From NCBI RefSeq assembly GCF_900156915.1, contig NZ_LT732535.1, positions 3,899,968 through 3,963,967 of the forward strand: a stretch of DNA of 64,000 nt. Direction: 5' to 3'. Under the pieces are notes generated by a model, which did not search any database, was not told the DNA's origin, and was given only the letters and a program-made list of their open reading frames with translations. Each line of letters begins with the position of its first letter. Within the stretch, counting starts at the first letter, position 1. This DNA is from Sediminibacillus massiliensis. Its GTDB lineage: Bacteria > Bacillota > Bacilli > Bacillales > Amphibacillaceae. Both the position numbers and the translations under genes were made by a program. Positions 1 to 7,983 of the stretch are shown in pieces.

Positions 1-460
1 TAATTATAATTTTTCTGATTTGGTGAGAAGTGGTCCTGAAATGTGTTTAACATGGTTTTTCCTTTGTTTTTCAAGGAATGCAAGCAATTTTTCGCTGCCT
101 ATGATAAATTTTTGATTAAGTGAGGAGAAATCGCAGAAATTTCTCTAACATGGATGTTGCTAATACCTAAATTCAGCCAACCTTGAACAGCGAAGTGTTC
201 TGACGCAGCGAGTATATCCCCTTCATAATCATCAGAACAAGAGGAAGCGTCCCTAGAATGAATTTTACTATTTAGAGGTTTCTCTCAATCGTGAATTAAT
301 AAAACAGGCTGAATCAACTTTGAAGTGCCCGGTCAGCTTCTGGTAAGAGTAAGACAGCTGAGGCTCCTGCCAGCGGCGGGGGCATATTCTTACATAATAA
401 ATGGCTTCCGAATGTATGATGGGAAGCCAATTTTCTTTGAAAAAGAGAGGAGCGGTTTTA
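1..460. other. Intergenic region with remnants of a dispersed repeat
   Basis: I see no convincing gene here. Bases 18-61 resemble 3545-3592 (a stretch around the words ggtgagaag, cctgaaatg and aacatggtt). Bases 187-217 resemble the end of the inverted repeat copy near 3950-3971 (cgaagtgttc followed by gcagcgagta). These look like decayed pieces of the repeat family described at 3413, 3835 and 37270. No clean promoter or riboswitch for the following gene could be recognised. Confidence 0.45.
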
Positions 461-2074
461 ATGAAATCATTTGATCATTTAAATTATCCATACCCATCCC
501 GCCGTACAACCACAGTTGCCAATAGGGGAATGGTGGCAACGTCCCAGCCACTGGCTGCACAAGCAGGACTTGATATTTTGAAGCAGGGCGGGAATGCTAT
601 CGATGCTGCCATTGCCACCGCTGCAGCCCTGACAGTCGTTGAACCGACATCAAATGGGATCGGCGGTGATGCATTTGCTTTGGTTTGGACCAAGGGAAAA
701 CTGCACGGTCTGAACAGCAGCGGTCCTGCACCGAAAAACATATCGATAGAACAAATGAAAGAACGCGGATATGAGGAAATACCGAAATTTGGATGGATGC
801 CTGTTACAGTTCCAGGAGCTCCCGGAGCATGGGCTGAATTGTCCGAGCGTTTCGGGAAATTACCTTTGACTGACGTCTTGAAGCCTGCCATTGATTATGC
901 GGAAAATGGATACCCAATTTCTCCGGTTCTGGGCAAGTTTTGGAAAATGGCCTACAAAAAATATAAAGAAGTATTGACTAGTGATGAGTTCAAACATTGG
1001 TTCGAGACGTTTGCGCCAAATGGCAAAGCTCCGGAAGTGGGGGAAGTCTGGAAATCCCCGGGACATGCAAATACACTTCGTTCGATTGCTGAAACCAAAG
1101 CCGAGTCGTTTTATCGTGGCGAGTTGGCTGAAAAGATTGCCGATTTTTCTAATCAATATGATGGATTCTTAACAGCTGAAGATTTGGCTGATTACAAACC
1201 GGAATGGGTAGACCCTATTTCTGTCAACTACAGGGGATATGATGTTTGGGAGATTCCGCCGAATGGCCAGGGATTGATCGCATTAATGGGCTTGAATATC
1301 CTGAAAGGGTACTCGTTTAAAGAGAAGGACTCTGTCGATACATACCATAAACAGCTGGAAGCGATGAAGCTTGCTTTTACCGACGGGAAAGAATACATTA
1401 CGGAACGAAATCATATGGAGCATACGGTGAAGGACTTGTTGTCTGAGCAGTTCGCTGAACAGAGAAGAGCCGAAATTGCGGATGAAGCACTGACTCCAGA
1501 GCCGGGCACACCTCCAAAAGGCGGCACAGTTTATTTAGCCACTGCTGATGCCGAGGGGAATATGGTATCCTTTATCCAAAGCAATTATATGGGATTTGGT
1601 TCAGGACTGGTTGTCCCAGGAACAGGAATTTCCCTTCAGAACAGGGGTTACGATTTCTCGTTGAATCCTTCTGATGCAAACGCACTTGAAGGAGGAAAAA
1701 GATCATACCATACGATCATTCCGGGCTTTTTGACAAAAGACAACCAGCCAGTTGGTCCTTTCGGAGTGATGGGTGGATATATGCAGCCACAGGGACATTT
1801 GCAGGTCGTCATGAACACGGTCGATTTTCATTTGAATCCGCAGGCAGCACTCGATGCGCCGCGTTGGCAGTGGATGGAAGGCAAGAAATTTGTCGTTGAA
1901 CCGCATTTTCCGAACCATATCGCTGAGCACCTTGTTAGGAAAGGCCATCAAATCCAAGTAGAATTGGAACAAGGCGCGTTCGGGAGAGGACAAATCATCT
2001 GGAGGGACAATGATACGGGAACCCTCTACGGTGGAACAGAGTCACGGACAGATGGCTCGATCGCTTCTTATTAA
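461..2074 (+). CDS. ywrD: Gamma-glutamyltransferase family protein (YwrD type)
   Basis: Ntn-hydrolase of the gamma-glutamyltranspeptidase family, which transfers or hydrolyses gamma-glutamyl groups of glutathione-like substrates. The 537-residue protein has the family N-terminus (ANRGMVATSQPLAAQAG, then GGNAIDAAIATAAAL and GIGGDAF) and the junction of the two subunits at PPKGGTVYLATADAEGN; Thr356 is the predicted autoprocessing nucleophile. No signal peptide is seen, so it is probably cytoplasmic, like B. subtilis YwrD and unlike secreted Ggt. The ATG at 461 is preceded by a good ribosome site (agaggag). An upstream in-frame ATG at 401 lacks one. Two CHR-family transporter genes follow closely, a neighbourhood shared with ywrD in B. 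subtilis; a functional link is inferred only. Confidence 0.85.
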   Translation: MKSFDHLNYPYPSRRTTTVANRGMVATSQPLAAQAGLDILKQGGNAIDAAIATAAALTVVEPTSNGIGGDAFALVWTKGKLHGLNSSGPAPKNISIEQMKERGYEEIPKFGWMPVTVPGAPGAWAELSERFGKLPLTDVLKPAIDYAENGYPISPVLGKFWKMAYKKYKEVLTSDEFKHWFETFAPNGKAPEVGEVWKSPGHANTLRSIAETKAESFYRGELAEKIADFSNQYDGFLTAEDLADYKPEWVDPISVNYRGYDVWEIPPNGQGLIALMGLNILKGYSFKEKDSVDTYHKQLEAMKLAFTDGKEYITERNHMEHTVKDLLSEQFAEQRRAEIADEALTPEPGTPPKGGTVYLATADAEGNMVSFIQSNYMGFGSGLVVPGTGISLQNRGYDFSLNPSDANALEGGKRSYHTIIPGFLTKDNQPVGPFGVMGGYMQPQGHLQVVMNTVDFHLNPQAALDAPRWQWMEGKKFVVEPHFPNHIAEHLVRKGHQIQVELEQGAFGRGQIIWRDNDTGTLYGGTESRTDGSIASY

Positions 2075-2100
2075 TTGGTAGATGTTCGGAGGTACACCTT

Positions 2101-2682
2101 ATGACACAATGGCACTTATTTTTAGCTTTTTTCCGCGTCGGCATTCTAGGCTATGGCGGTGGACCGTCTTCCATACCGCTTGTCCAGAAAGAGGTAGTCG
2201 AAAAGTACAAGTGGATGTCTGATGAAGAGTTTGCGAACGTATTGGCACTTGGAAACTCACTGCCCGGACCGATTGCCACCAAAATGGCCGGGTATATCGG
2301 TTACCGGGTATCCGGAATAATGGGAATGATCAATGCAGTCCTTGCTACTATCGTTCCGACGATTGTATTTTTGATTATTTTGCTTACATTCCTGGCATCG
2401 ATGAGCGGGAATCCAATCGTTCAAGGGATGACGAATGCAGTCGTGCCGGTAGTTGGCGTGATGCTGGCAGTCTTAACCTATAACTTTATAATTAAGGCAA
2501 AAGGTGGACTAGGCTGGGCGCTTACAGGGATTTTGGCAGTCGGTTCTCTGATTTTGATTGAGATTGCGGGACTGCACCCAGGAATCCTGATTGCGGCACT
2601 CCTGATATATGCCCTTGTAGAACCGTCTAAGAAAGACGAGGCACCAACAGATAAATCCAGACAGAAAGGGCAGTCGGTATGA
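2101..2682 (+). CDS. ywrB: Chromate transporter, short CHR protein (first half of pair)
   Basis: Membrane protein of the CHR (ChrA) family, 193 residues. Short CHR proteins carry one half of the usual long transporter and work as pairs. The family signature is visible near the N-terminus (GILGYGGGPSSIPLV, then LGNSLPGPIATKMAGYIGY), followed by hydrophobic helices at about residues 77-100, 105-127 and 132-165. The charged C-terminal tail is dispensable-looking. The start has a ggaggt site nine bases upstream. Its stop overlaps the start of the next CHR gene by four bases (ATGA), so the two are probably translationally coupled. The substrate may be chromate or another oxyanion; the sequence does not decide this. 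The symbol follows the B. subtilis order and could be swapped with ywrA. Confidence 0.82.
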   Translation: MTQWHLFLAFFRVGILGYGGGPSSIPLVQKEVVEKYKWMSDEEFANVLALGNSLPGPIATKMAGYIGYRVSGIMGMINAVLATIVPTIVFLIILLTFLASMSGNPIVQGMTNAVVPVVGVMLAVLTYNFIIKAKGGLGWALTGILAVGSLILIEIAGLHPGILIAALLIYALVEPSKKDEAPTDKSRQKGQSV

Positions 2683-3209
2683 TTTATTGGGAAATATTTT
2701 TAGCATTTTTTATTCCGGGAATAGTCGGATATGGTGGCGGACCTGCTTCCATTCCGTTAGTCGAAAATGAAGTGGTGGATCGATACGAATGGATGTCTGT
2801 CAATGATTTCAGTGAAATGCTGGCGATGGCCAATGCGCTTCCAGGCCCGATTGCGACGAAAATGGCAGGATATATCGGGTATCAACAGGGAGGGGTTCTT
2901 GGTTCGGTTATCGGGGTGTTTGCGACCGTAGCCCCATCATTGATATTGATGGTCGTTTTATTGAGCTTGTTGAATAAGTTCAAAGATTCTCCACGTGTCA
3001 AAAAAATGACAGCTTTGATCCGGCCGACAATCGCCGTCCTTCTGGGCGTGATGGCTTTCAACTTTTTCAGCACTTCTTATGAAGGGGCAGGGATTGGTCA
3101 AACGTTGTTTTTGATTGCGGCTAGCTATGTGCTTATGGAAAAGCTGAAAGTACATCCAGCCTTCGTCATTCTCGGAGCCTTGGGATATGGCGCCGTCTTT
3201 CTTGCTTGA
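2679..3209 (+). CDS. ywrA: Chromate transporter, short CHR protein (second half of pair)
   Basis: Second short CHR-family membrane protein, 176 residues. It repeats the motif set of its upstream neighbour (GIVGYGGGPASIPLVENEVV and ANALPGPIATKMAGYIGY) and has the same helix pattern, so the two are paralogues from an old duplication. Known short CHR pairs insert with opposite topology and form one transporter. Translation starts within the stop of the preceding gene (ATGA overlap). A rho-independent terminator follows directly, so the GGT-CHR-CHR unit ends here. Confidence 0.82.
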   Translation: MIYWEIFLAFFIPGIVGYGGGPASIPLVENEVVDRYEWMSVNDFSEMLAMANALPGPIATKMAGYIGYQQGGVLGSVIGVFATVAPSLILMVVLLSLLNKFKDSPRVKKMTALIRPTIAVLLGVMAFNFFSTSYEGAGIGQTLFLIAASYVLMEKLKVHPAFVILGALGYGAVFLA

Positions 3210-3223
3210 TACTGAAAAGAAAG

Positions 3224-3252
3224 CCCGATAGAAAAAATCTATCGGGTTTTTT
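3224..3252 (+). terminator. Rho-independent terminator after the CHR pair
   Basis: Perfect stem CCCGATAGA / TCTATCGGG with a short A-rich loop, followed by a run of T. It lies 15 bases after the second CHR gene. Confidence 0.9.
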
Positions 3253-3412
3253 ATTTGCAAGTACCCCCATCTCCCAATATTCAAATTGCTTAGCTTGCAA
3301 AAAAGAAAGCGGTATAATAGACAAAAGCTGCTTCTAGTTGCTGTAGCGTGATAACCATATACTACGACATAACTTCAGTATGGCTTCCTACCATCCTTTT
3401 CTGATTGAGTGG

Positions 3413-3600
3413 TAGTCCAGCGCTGCGGAAAAATACTCGCTTTCCGTGGGGAACGCTTCAGCCTCCTCGGGAAAAGCGCCCTGCGGGGTCTTCAGACTGT
3501 TCCTTTCCCACAGGAGTCTCGCATTTTTCCGCAGCTTGGTGTAATTTTCTGATTAGGTGAGAAGTAATCCTGAAATGTATCTAACATGGTTTTCCCTAAC
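3413..3600 (+). repeat. Dispersed intergenic repeat, copy A
   Basis: A block of about 123 bases (3413-3535) beginning tagtccagcgctgcgg and ending in ccgcag is nearly identical to 37270-37393 and resembles the inverted block at 3835-3980. Its two ends are complementary (ctgcggaaaaat near the start, atttttccgcag at the end), so the element can fold as one long hairpin. The trailing 3545-3600 piece also has a counterpart at 18-61. No reading frame is conserved between copies. Confidence 0.8.
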
Positions 3601-3834
3601 ATAAATGGATAAAAACCATTGAGTGGTGAGAGGCAGAACACGGTGACTCTTGCGTAAACATTAATCCTTGAATTCGGAACCCTGCTTTTGAAAGTTTACA
3701 ACGCACTCAGAACATCGAACTTTATTTTCAAGGAGCATCACAATTTTTCCACCGCTCATATAGATTTTCTGATCAAGTGAGTGACCCTATAATATGTCAA
3801 ACACGGGGTAAATCCCGAGCAAAATTCAGAAAAT

Positions 3835-3980
3835 CGCAACCAGCGAAGGCAGAACACGCAGACTCCTGCAGGAATAGCGCGAGTCCGAAGACCCCGCAAG
3901 AAGCGTTCTTTGCTGATGAGGAGGCTGAGGCCGTGCCCGCGGAAAGCGAAGTGTTCAGCCGCAGCGAGTACCAACACTCT
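3835..3980 (-). repeat. Dispersed intergenic repeat, diverged inverted copy C
   Basis: Read on the minus strand this block follows copy A: the words gaagaccccgca, gaggaggctgag and ggaaagcga appear in the same order as in the complement of 3413-3535. It is more diverged than copies A and B. Open frames across it on both strands are by-products of the repeat and have no ribosome sites, so I do not call genes here. Confidence 0.65.
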
Positions 3981-4082
3981 ATAAACATCAGAATGAGAGA
4001 AAACGTCACAAAAAGTAATTTTCACGATGTCGCAATTTGCCTCAACTGAAAAATATAAAATCTATTAAAGGAGAGATAAATC

Positions 4083-4874
4083 ATGGATTTAAAACTAAAA
4101 GGAAAGTCAGTTATTGTCATGGCCGCAAGCAAAGGGCTTGGGAAGGCGAGTGCTATGGAGTTTGCCAGAGAAGGTGCACGTGTGTTGATATCCAGCAGAA
4201 GTGAAGAAGAACTTGCTAAAACAGCCGAAGAAATCAAGAAAGAAACCGGAAACAACCAGGTCGAGTACATCGTATGCGATGTGAAGAAAGCCGAAGACAT
4301 CCAGAACATGGTACAGAAAGCAGTCGACTGGAATGGAACAGTCGACGTATTGATCAACAATGCCGGCGGACCTCCCGCAGGTACCTTCGAAGACTTCGAT
4401 GACGAGGCATGGCAGCACGCCTTCGAATTGAATCTGTTAAGCTTCATACGCTCGATAAGAGCAGTGCTTCCCTATATGAAAAAGCAGAAAAAAGGGCATA
4501 TCGTCAATATCGCTTCCTCTTCCATAAAACAAAGCCTGAACAACCTGTTATTGTCGAATACACTCCGTCCCGGCATCGCGGGACTGTCCAAAAGCCTCTC
4601 CCAAGAGCTTGCACCCGACAATATCATGATCAACACCATTGGCCCGGGCCGGATCGAAACCGACAGGATTATGGAATTAAATAGAAAGAAGGCCGAAGAA
4701 CAAGGGGTTTCTGTCGACCAAATCAAGTCCCTTACTGAGCAGGAAATACCGGCGGGCCGTTCAGGCGATCCTGCAGAGTTCGCTAAAACAATCGTGTTCT
4801 TTGGCTCAGGTGCCAATACGTACATCACCGGCCAATCCCTTGTCGTCGACGGCGGTTTAGTGAAAGCTCTGTAG
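4083..4874 (+). CDS. SDR-family oxidoreductase with atypical active site
   Basis: Short-chain dehydrogenase/reductase of 263 residues, similar in length to the B. subtilis YvrD group. The nucleotide-binding turn is AASKGLGKA (residues 14-22) and the core NNAGG motif is present near residue 90. The usual catalytic Tyr-x3-Lys is not obvious: where YxxxK is expected the sequence reads LLLSNTLRPGIAGLSKSL, with Ser-Asn and Arg instead. This matches an SDR subgroup annotated as 3-oxoacyl-ACP reductase-like that lacks the normal Tyr/Lys pair, so substrate and even activity are uncertain. The ribosome site aaaggagag precedes the ATG. It stands alone, with repeats upstream and the sortase operon downstream. 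Confidence 0.8.
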   Translation: MDLKLKGKSVIVMAASKGLGKASAMEFAREGARVLISSRSEEELAKTAEEIKKETGNNQVEYIVCDVKKAEDIQNMVQKAVDWNGTVDVLINNAGGPPAGTFEDFDDEAWQHAFELNLLSFIRSIRAVLPYMKKQKKGHIVNIASSSIKQSLNNLLLSNTLRPGIAGLSKSLSQELAPDNIMINTIGPGRIETDRIMELNRKKAEEQGVSVDQIKSLTEQEIPAGRSGDPAEFAKTIVFFGSGANTYITGQSLVVDGGLVKAL

Positions 4875-4989
4875 TTATCTGTAATTTTTGAAAAATACAA
4901 AAAACGACATAAAAAGCCTCTATCCAAAAGCTATTTAATCGAATATACTATTCTAGATTTAATAGAATGCGAGTGATGGAGGAAGATGG

Positions 4990-6189
4990 ATGAAGCGTGT
5001 AGTGGCAATGTTATTGGCTGTCGTAATTTGTATGGGGGTTGTGCCTGCTTCTGTGTTTGCGATCGAGACAGAGGACGAAGAATTCAATCAATTCCTGCAG
5101 GAAACCGGTTGGGAAAAACAAGCATACATCGATTACCTGGAGGAGAAAGATTGGTATTTGGATGATTTCGAGTCAGTCGATGAACTGGGTACGCCGCTTA
5201 CGGAAGAGTCGGTCCAGCCAGTACTCGACAAATACGTTTTGACTAGGGAAGAATTGAATTCCCTGCTTGTCGAGTATGGCGATATCGAGGAAGGCCAGGA
5301 TGTGCTGGAAGGCAGCTGGATCATCTTCTCGGAAGAACTGGACCTGTATGTTGATTTTTATTTGAATGGCTGGGAAGGGACTCTGATTGATGAACAGAAC
5401 CTTCAGGAATTGCTGGACTGGTTTGAATTTGATTCCAAGGAAGAACTGGAAGGATTTTTACAGGAGTATGGCGACTCTATCGAAAATTATGAGTACATAG
5501 AAGACCTTGAATGGGCAGTCGACTACTACTTGTATGAAGAAGATTACTTTTCGGAGCTTTTCCTCCTTTTCGAAGAATTCGGCCTTACAGAGAAAGAGGT
5601 AGAAAGATTGGCTGCGCATTTGGAAACTCTCGATTACGAAGATCCTGCTTTCTCCGACAAACTGTTGGAATTAAGCGACAGGATGCTTGCATTCGAAGAT
5701 TTTGAAACAGCGGATGAGTTGTCTGCTGAAGAAATCGCAGAACTTTTGGATATATACCAGGACTTTCTCGATTTGTTTCAGATGGAGGCAAAATTCTATC
5801 TTGTGAAAGACGGGGATAAACAAGCTTTGTCCTTGCAAACGATGATGACGATGACAAGTACAAATGGCTTCGATTTACTTATCGAATTATATGACAAACA
5901 GGGAGCTTTCCTTGCTGATATTTTGTTGACGGCAGAAATGTTCGGATCCGATCTAATCAAAGAAACAGGCGAAGATATCAAACAAGCTGAAGAAATCGTG
6001 ACAACAAAACCAGAACCGGAAGCTGTAAAGAAAGTAGAAAAAAGCACTTCTGGACAAACGGTAAAAGGCGGTCAGCTCCCGAAAACGGCTGGCGATTATG
6101 CGCAACATGCCATGTTCGGTCTTGCTTTGACAGGATTGGGACTTTTCCTGTTCCGCCGCTCAAGAAAATGGGGCGGATCCGCTGAATGA
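4990..6189 (+). CDS. Processed acidic surface protein with LPxTA sorting signal
   Basis: Secreted, very acidic protein of 399 residues. It has a signal peptide (MKRVVAMLLAVVICMGVVPA, cleavage near VFA at about residue 24) and Asp/Glu-rich helical segments that recur loosely (for example LLVEYGDIEE, then FLQEYGDSIEN). The C-terminus is a sorting signal: LPKTA near residue 365, a hydrophobic stretch and a basic RRSRKW tail. LPxTA-type acidic proteins are known partners of class D sortases, and a class D sortase gene overlaps its stop codon. It is therefore probably anchored to the wall or processed at the surface by that enzyme. The biological role of this family is unknown. Ribosome site ggaggaag. 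Confidence 0.85.
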   Translation: MKRVVAMLLAVVICMGVVPASVFAIETEDEEFNQFLQETGWEKQAYIDYLEEKDWYLDDFESVDELGTPLTEESVQPVLDKYVLTREELNSLLVEYGDIEEGQDVLEGSWIIFSEELDLYVDFYLNGWEGTLIDEQNLQELLDWFEFDSKEELEGFLQEYGDSIENYEYIEDLEWAVDYYLYEEDYFSELFLLFEEFGLTEKEVERLAAHLETLDYEDPAFSDKLLELSDRMLAFEDFETADELSAEEIAELLDIYQDFLDLFQMEAKFYLVKDGDKQALSLQTMMTMTSTNGFDLLIELYDKQGAFLADILLTAEMFGSDLIKETGEDIKQAEEIVTTKPEPEAVKKVEKSTSGQTVKGGQLPKTAGDYAQHAMFGLALTGLGLFLFRRSRKWGGSAE

Positions 6190-6842
6190 ACAGGAAAAAA
6201 GGGAGGCTGATTATCCTTGGTTTATCATGCCTTTTGGTGGTTGCAGGACTTTTTTTCATGACCACGAACGTCTATAAATTCGGGAAAGGTTACCTGATTT
6301 ATAAAACGGGACAAGTAACTGCAGTGGAAAAACAACAGGCGATCAGCCATAAGCAGGCTATGCCGGTAAAACAGGAAACTGTCTCTGAGGAGAAGCCGGA
6401 AGAACAGTCGGAAAGTGAACAAGTTTATCCAGAGGTTCCCGAGCAGGGTGATTATATGGGCGATTTGATCATTCCGAAACTGGACGCAAAGCTGCCAATC
6501 TATCACGGAACAGATGAAGAGGAATTGGAAAGCGGCGTTGGCCATTATGCCGACAGTGTTCTACCGGGTGAAGCGGACAATTCGGTGTTGTCAGGACACC
6601 GCGATACTGTCTTCCGTAATCTCGGGGAAGTGGGCAAGGGGGACCTTTTAATAACCCGTACGGCAAAAGGCGAGTTCACTTATAAAGTCCGTAAAGTCAG
6701 GATTGTCGACAAGGATGACCGGACGGTAATTGTACCGAAGCCGGAAGCCACCCTGACCGTAACTACTTGTTATCCGTTTGAATTTGCCGGCGATGCACCT
6801 GAGCGATATATTCTTGTCGCGGATTTGATTTCTGCCGACTAA
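6186..6842 (+). CDS. Class D sortase
   Basis: Membrane-anchored cysteine transpeptidase of 218 residues. One N-terminal membrane helix (residues 7-26) and a charged linker precede the sortase domain (about 88-215). The catalytic triad is readable: His138 in SGHRDT, Cys195 in TVTTC, and Arg207 in PERYIL. It starts inside the stop of the acidic surface protein gene (ATGA overlap), so the enzyme and its probable substrate are one unit. Class D enzymes recognise LPxTA-like signals, which matches the LPKTA of the neighbour. A strong terminator follows. Confidence 0.9.
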   Translation: MNRKKGRLIILGLSCLLVVAGLFFMTTNVYKFGKGYLIYKTGQVTAVEKQQAISHKQAMPVKQETVSEEKPEEQSESEQVYPEVPEQGDYMGDLIIPKLDAKLPIYHGTDEEELESGVGHYADSVLPGEADNSVLSGHRDTVFRNLGEVGKGDLLITRTAKGEFTYKVRKVRIVDKDDRTVIVPKPEATLTVTTCYPFEFAGDAPERYILVADLISAD

Positions 6843-6846
6843 ATAG

Positions 6847-6882
6847 AAGCAAGCCTCCTTCAATGGGGAGGCTTGCTTTTTT
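6847..6882 (+). terminator. Terminator of the surface protein/sortase operon
   Basis: Inverted repeat AAGCAAGCCTCC / GGGAGGCTTGCTT with a seven-base loop and a T run, directly after the sortase gene. Confidence 0.9.
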
Positions 6883-6946
6883 GATGGTCCGTACTATTTA
6901 TCGGACGTCCGTTAGATTAACAGAGGACTTTTATAATATAATCTAA

Positions 6947-6960
6947 ATAAAGCGTTTACA
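6947..6960 (+). promoter_or_regulatory. Candidate CcpA operator (cre) before the sugar-sensing operon
   Basis: ATAAAGCGTTTACA matches 12 of 14 positions of the cre consensus TGWAARCGYTWNCW. It lies 22 bases before the start codon of the sensor operon, a position suited to repression by CcpA when preferred sugars are present. Confidence 0.55.
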
Positions 6961-6981
6961 TAAAATGCGAGGGGGGAGACG

Positions 6982-7983
6982 ATGAACAATTTACCGAAAA
7001 AAACCATGTACACTCTGGGTGCTGTAATTTTTCTAGTCAGTTTATTTCTTATGCTTTATTACGGGAAAGAGACCTTTTATATGGAAAACCAGACAGCATC
7101 CTCCCAGCAAATCTACGATTACCACTTCGCCCTGATAACGGAAGAAGTAGGAAATGAGTACTGGAGATTGATAGAAAACGGAGCCAAGGAAGAAGCCGGG
7201 AAACATAACGTCTATTTGGAATATGTCGGTCCGAGGAAAAGTGATAAAGAAGAAAAACTGCATACGATCGATCGGATGATTTCATCAAAAGTGGACGGAA
7301 TAATTACCCAGGGAATTCCGGGTGAGGCATTTAAAGAACTCGTTCATAAGGCCGTTGAGAGAGGTATTGACGTCATCACAGTGGATACAGATGTTCCGGA
7401 CAGCGACCGCCAAGTTTATGTGGGGACTGACAATTATCAAGCCGGCTTTCTGGCAGGCAAGGCCTTGCTCAACGATACTTCAGGTGTGGTCAATGTCGGT
7501 ATTGTTACTGGATCGCTCGATGCGTTGAATCAACAGGAAAGAATTGCCGGTTTCAAAGATGCATTGCAAATGGCGGATCGGGTACGGCTCGTTGATATAG
7601 AAGAATCGAACATTACGGAAATAGGGGCTGCACAGGCAGCTTATTCCCTGCTGAAGGACCATCCGGATATTAACGCACTGTTCGGCACGAGTGCTTTGGA
7701 CGGAGTTGGCATCGTCCAGGGCATTGAAGAAATCCATTTACCTGAACATCCATATATTGTCGGGTTTGATATTCTCCCGCAGACAGTAGAGTTGATTGAA
7801 CAGGGAAAAATCGACGCGACCATTACACAGTTTCCGATGGAGATGGGGAGACTATCCGTCCGCTACATGATTGATCTCCAGCAAGAAAAGGTCATACCTA
7901 CCTTGCAAAATACGGAAACGAGTATCATTCGCAATCAAGATATAAAAAACGGGGAAGTCATCACGAAGGGTGATCAGTCATGA
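6982..7983 (+). CDS. Membrane-anchored sugar-binding protein linked to a two-component system
   Basis: Periplasmic-binding-protein type I fold (RbsB-like) of 333 residues, held to the membrane by one N-terminal helix (about residues 9-26) with no lipobox. The binding domain runs from about residue 48 (ALITEEVGNEYWRLIENGA), with the typical DGIITQG and GTDNYQAGFLAG turns and a late GFDILPQT segment. It comes first in an operon with a sensor kinase and an AraC-type regulator, each overlapping the previous stop by four bases. From this context I infer that it senses an external sugar and signals to the kinase; transport is done by the separate lipoprotein downstream. Ribosome site gaggggggag. 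Confidence 0.82.
   Translation: MNNLPKKTMYTLGAVIFLVSLFLMLYYGKETFYMENQTASSQQIYDYHFALITEEVGNEYWRLIENGAKEEAGKHNVYLEYVGPRKSDKEEKLHTIDRMISSKVDGIITQGIPGEAFKELVHKAVERGIDVITVDTDVPDSDRQVYVGTDNYQAGFLAGKALLNDTSGVVNVGIVTGSLDALNQQERIAGFKDALQMADRVRLVDIEESNITEIGAAQAAYSLLKDHPDINALFGTSALDGVGIVQGIEEIHLPEHPYIVGFDILPQTVELIEQGKIDATITQFPMEMGRLSVRYMIDLQQEKVIPTLQNTETSIIRNQDIKNGEVITKGDQS

Noticed and set aside
3756-4049. Overlapping short frames on both strands
   Set aside because: They coincide with the diverged repeat copy and lack ribosome sites.
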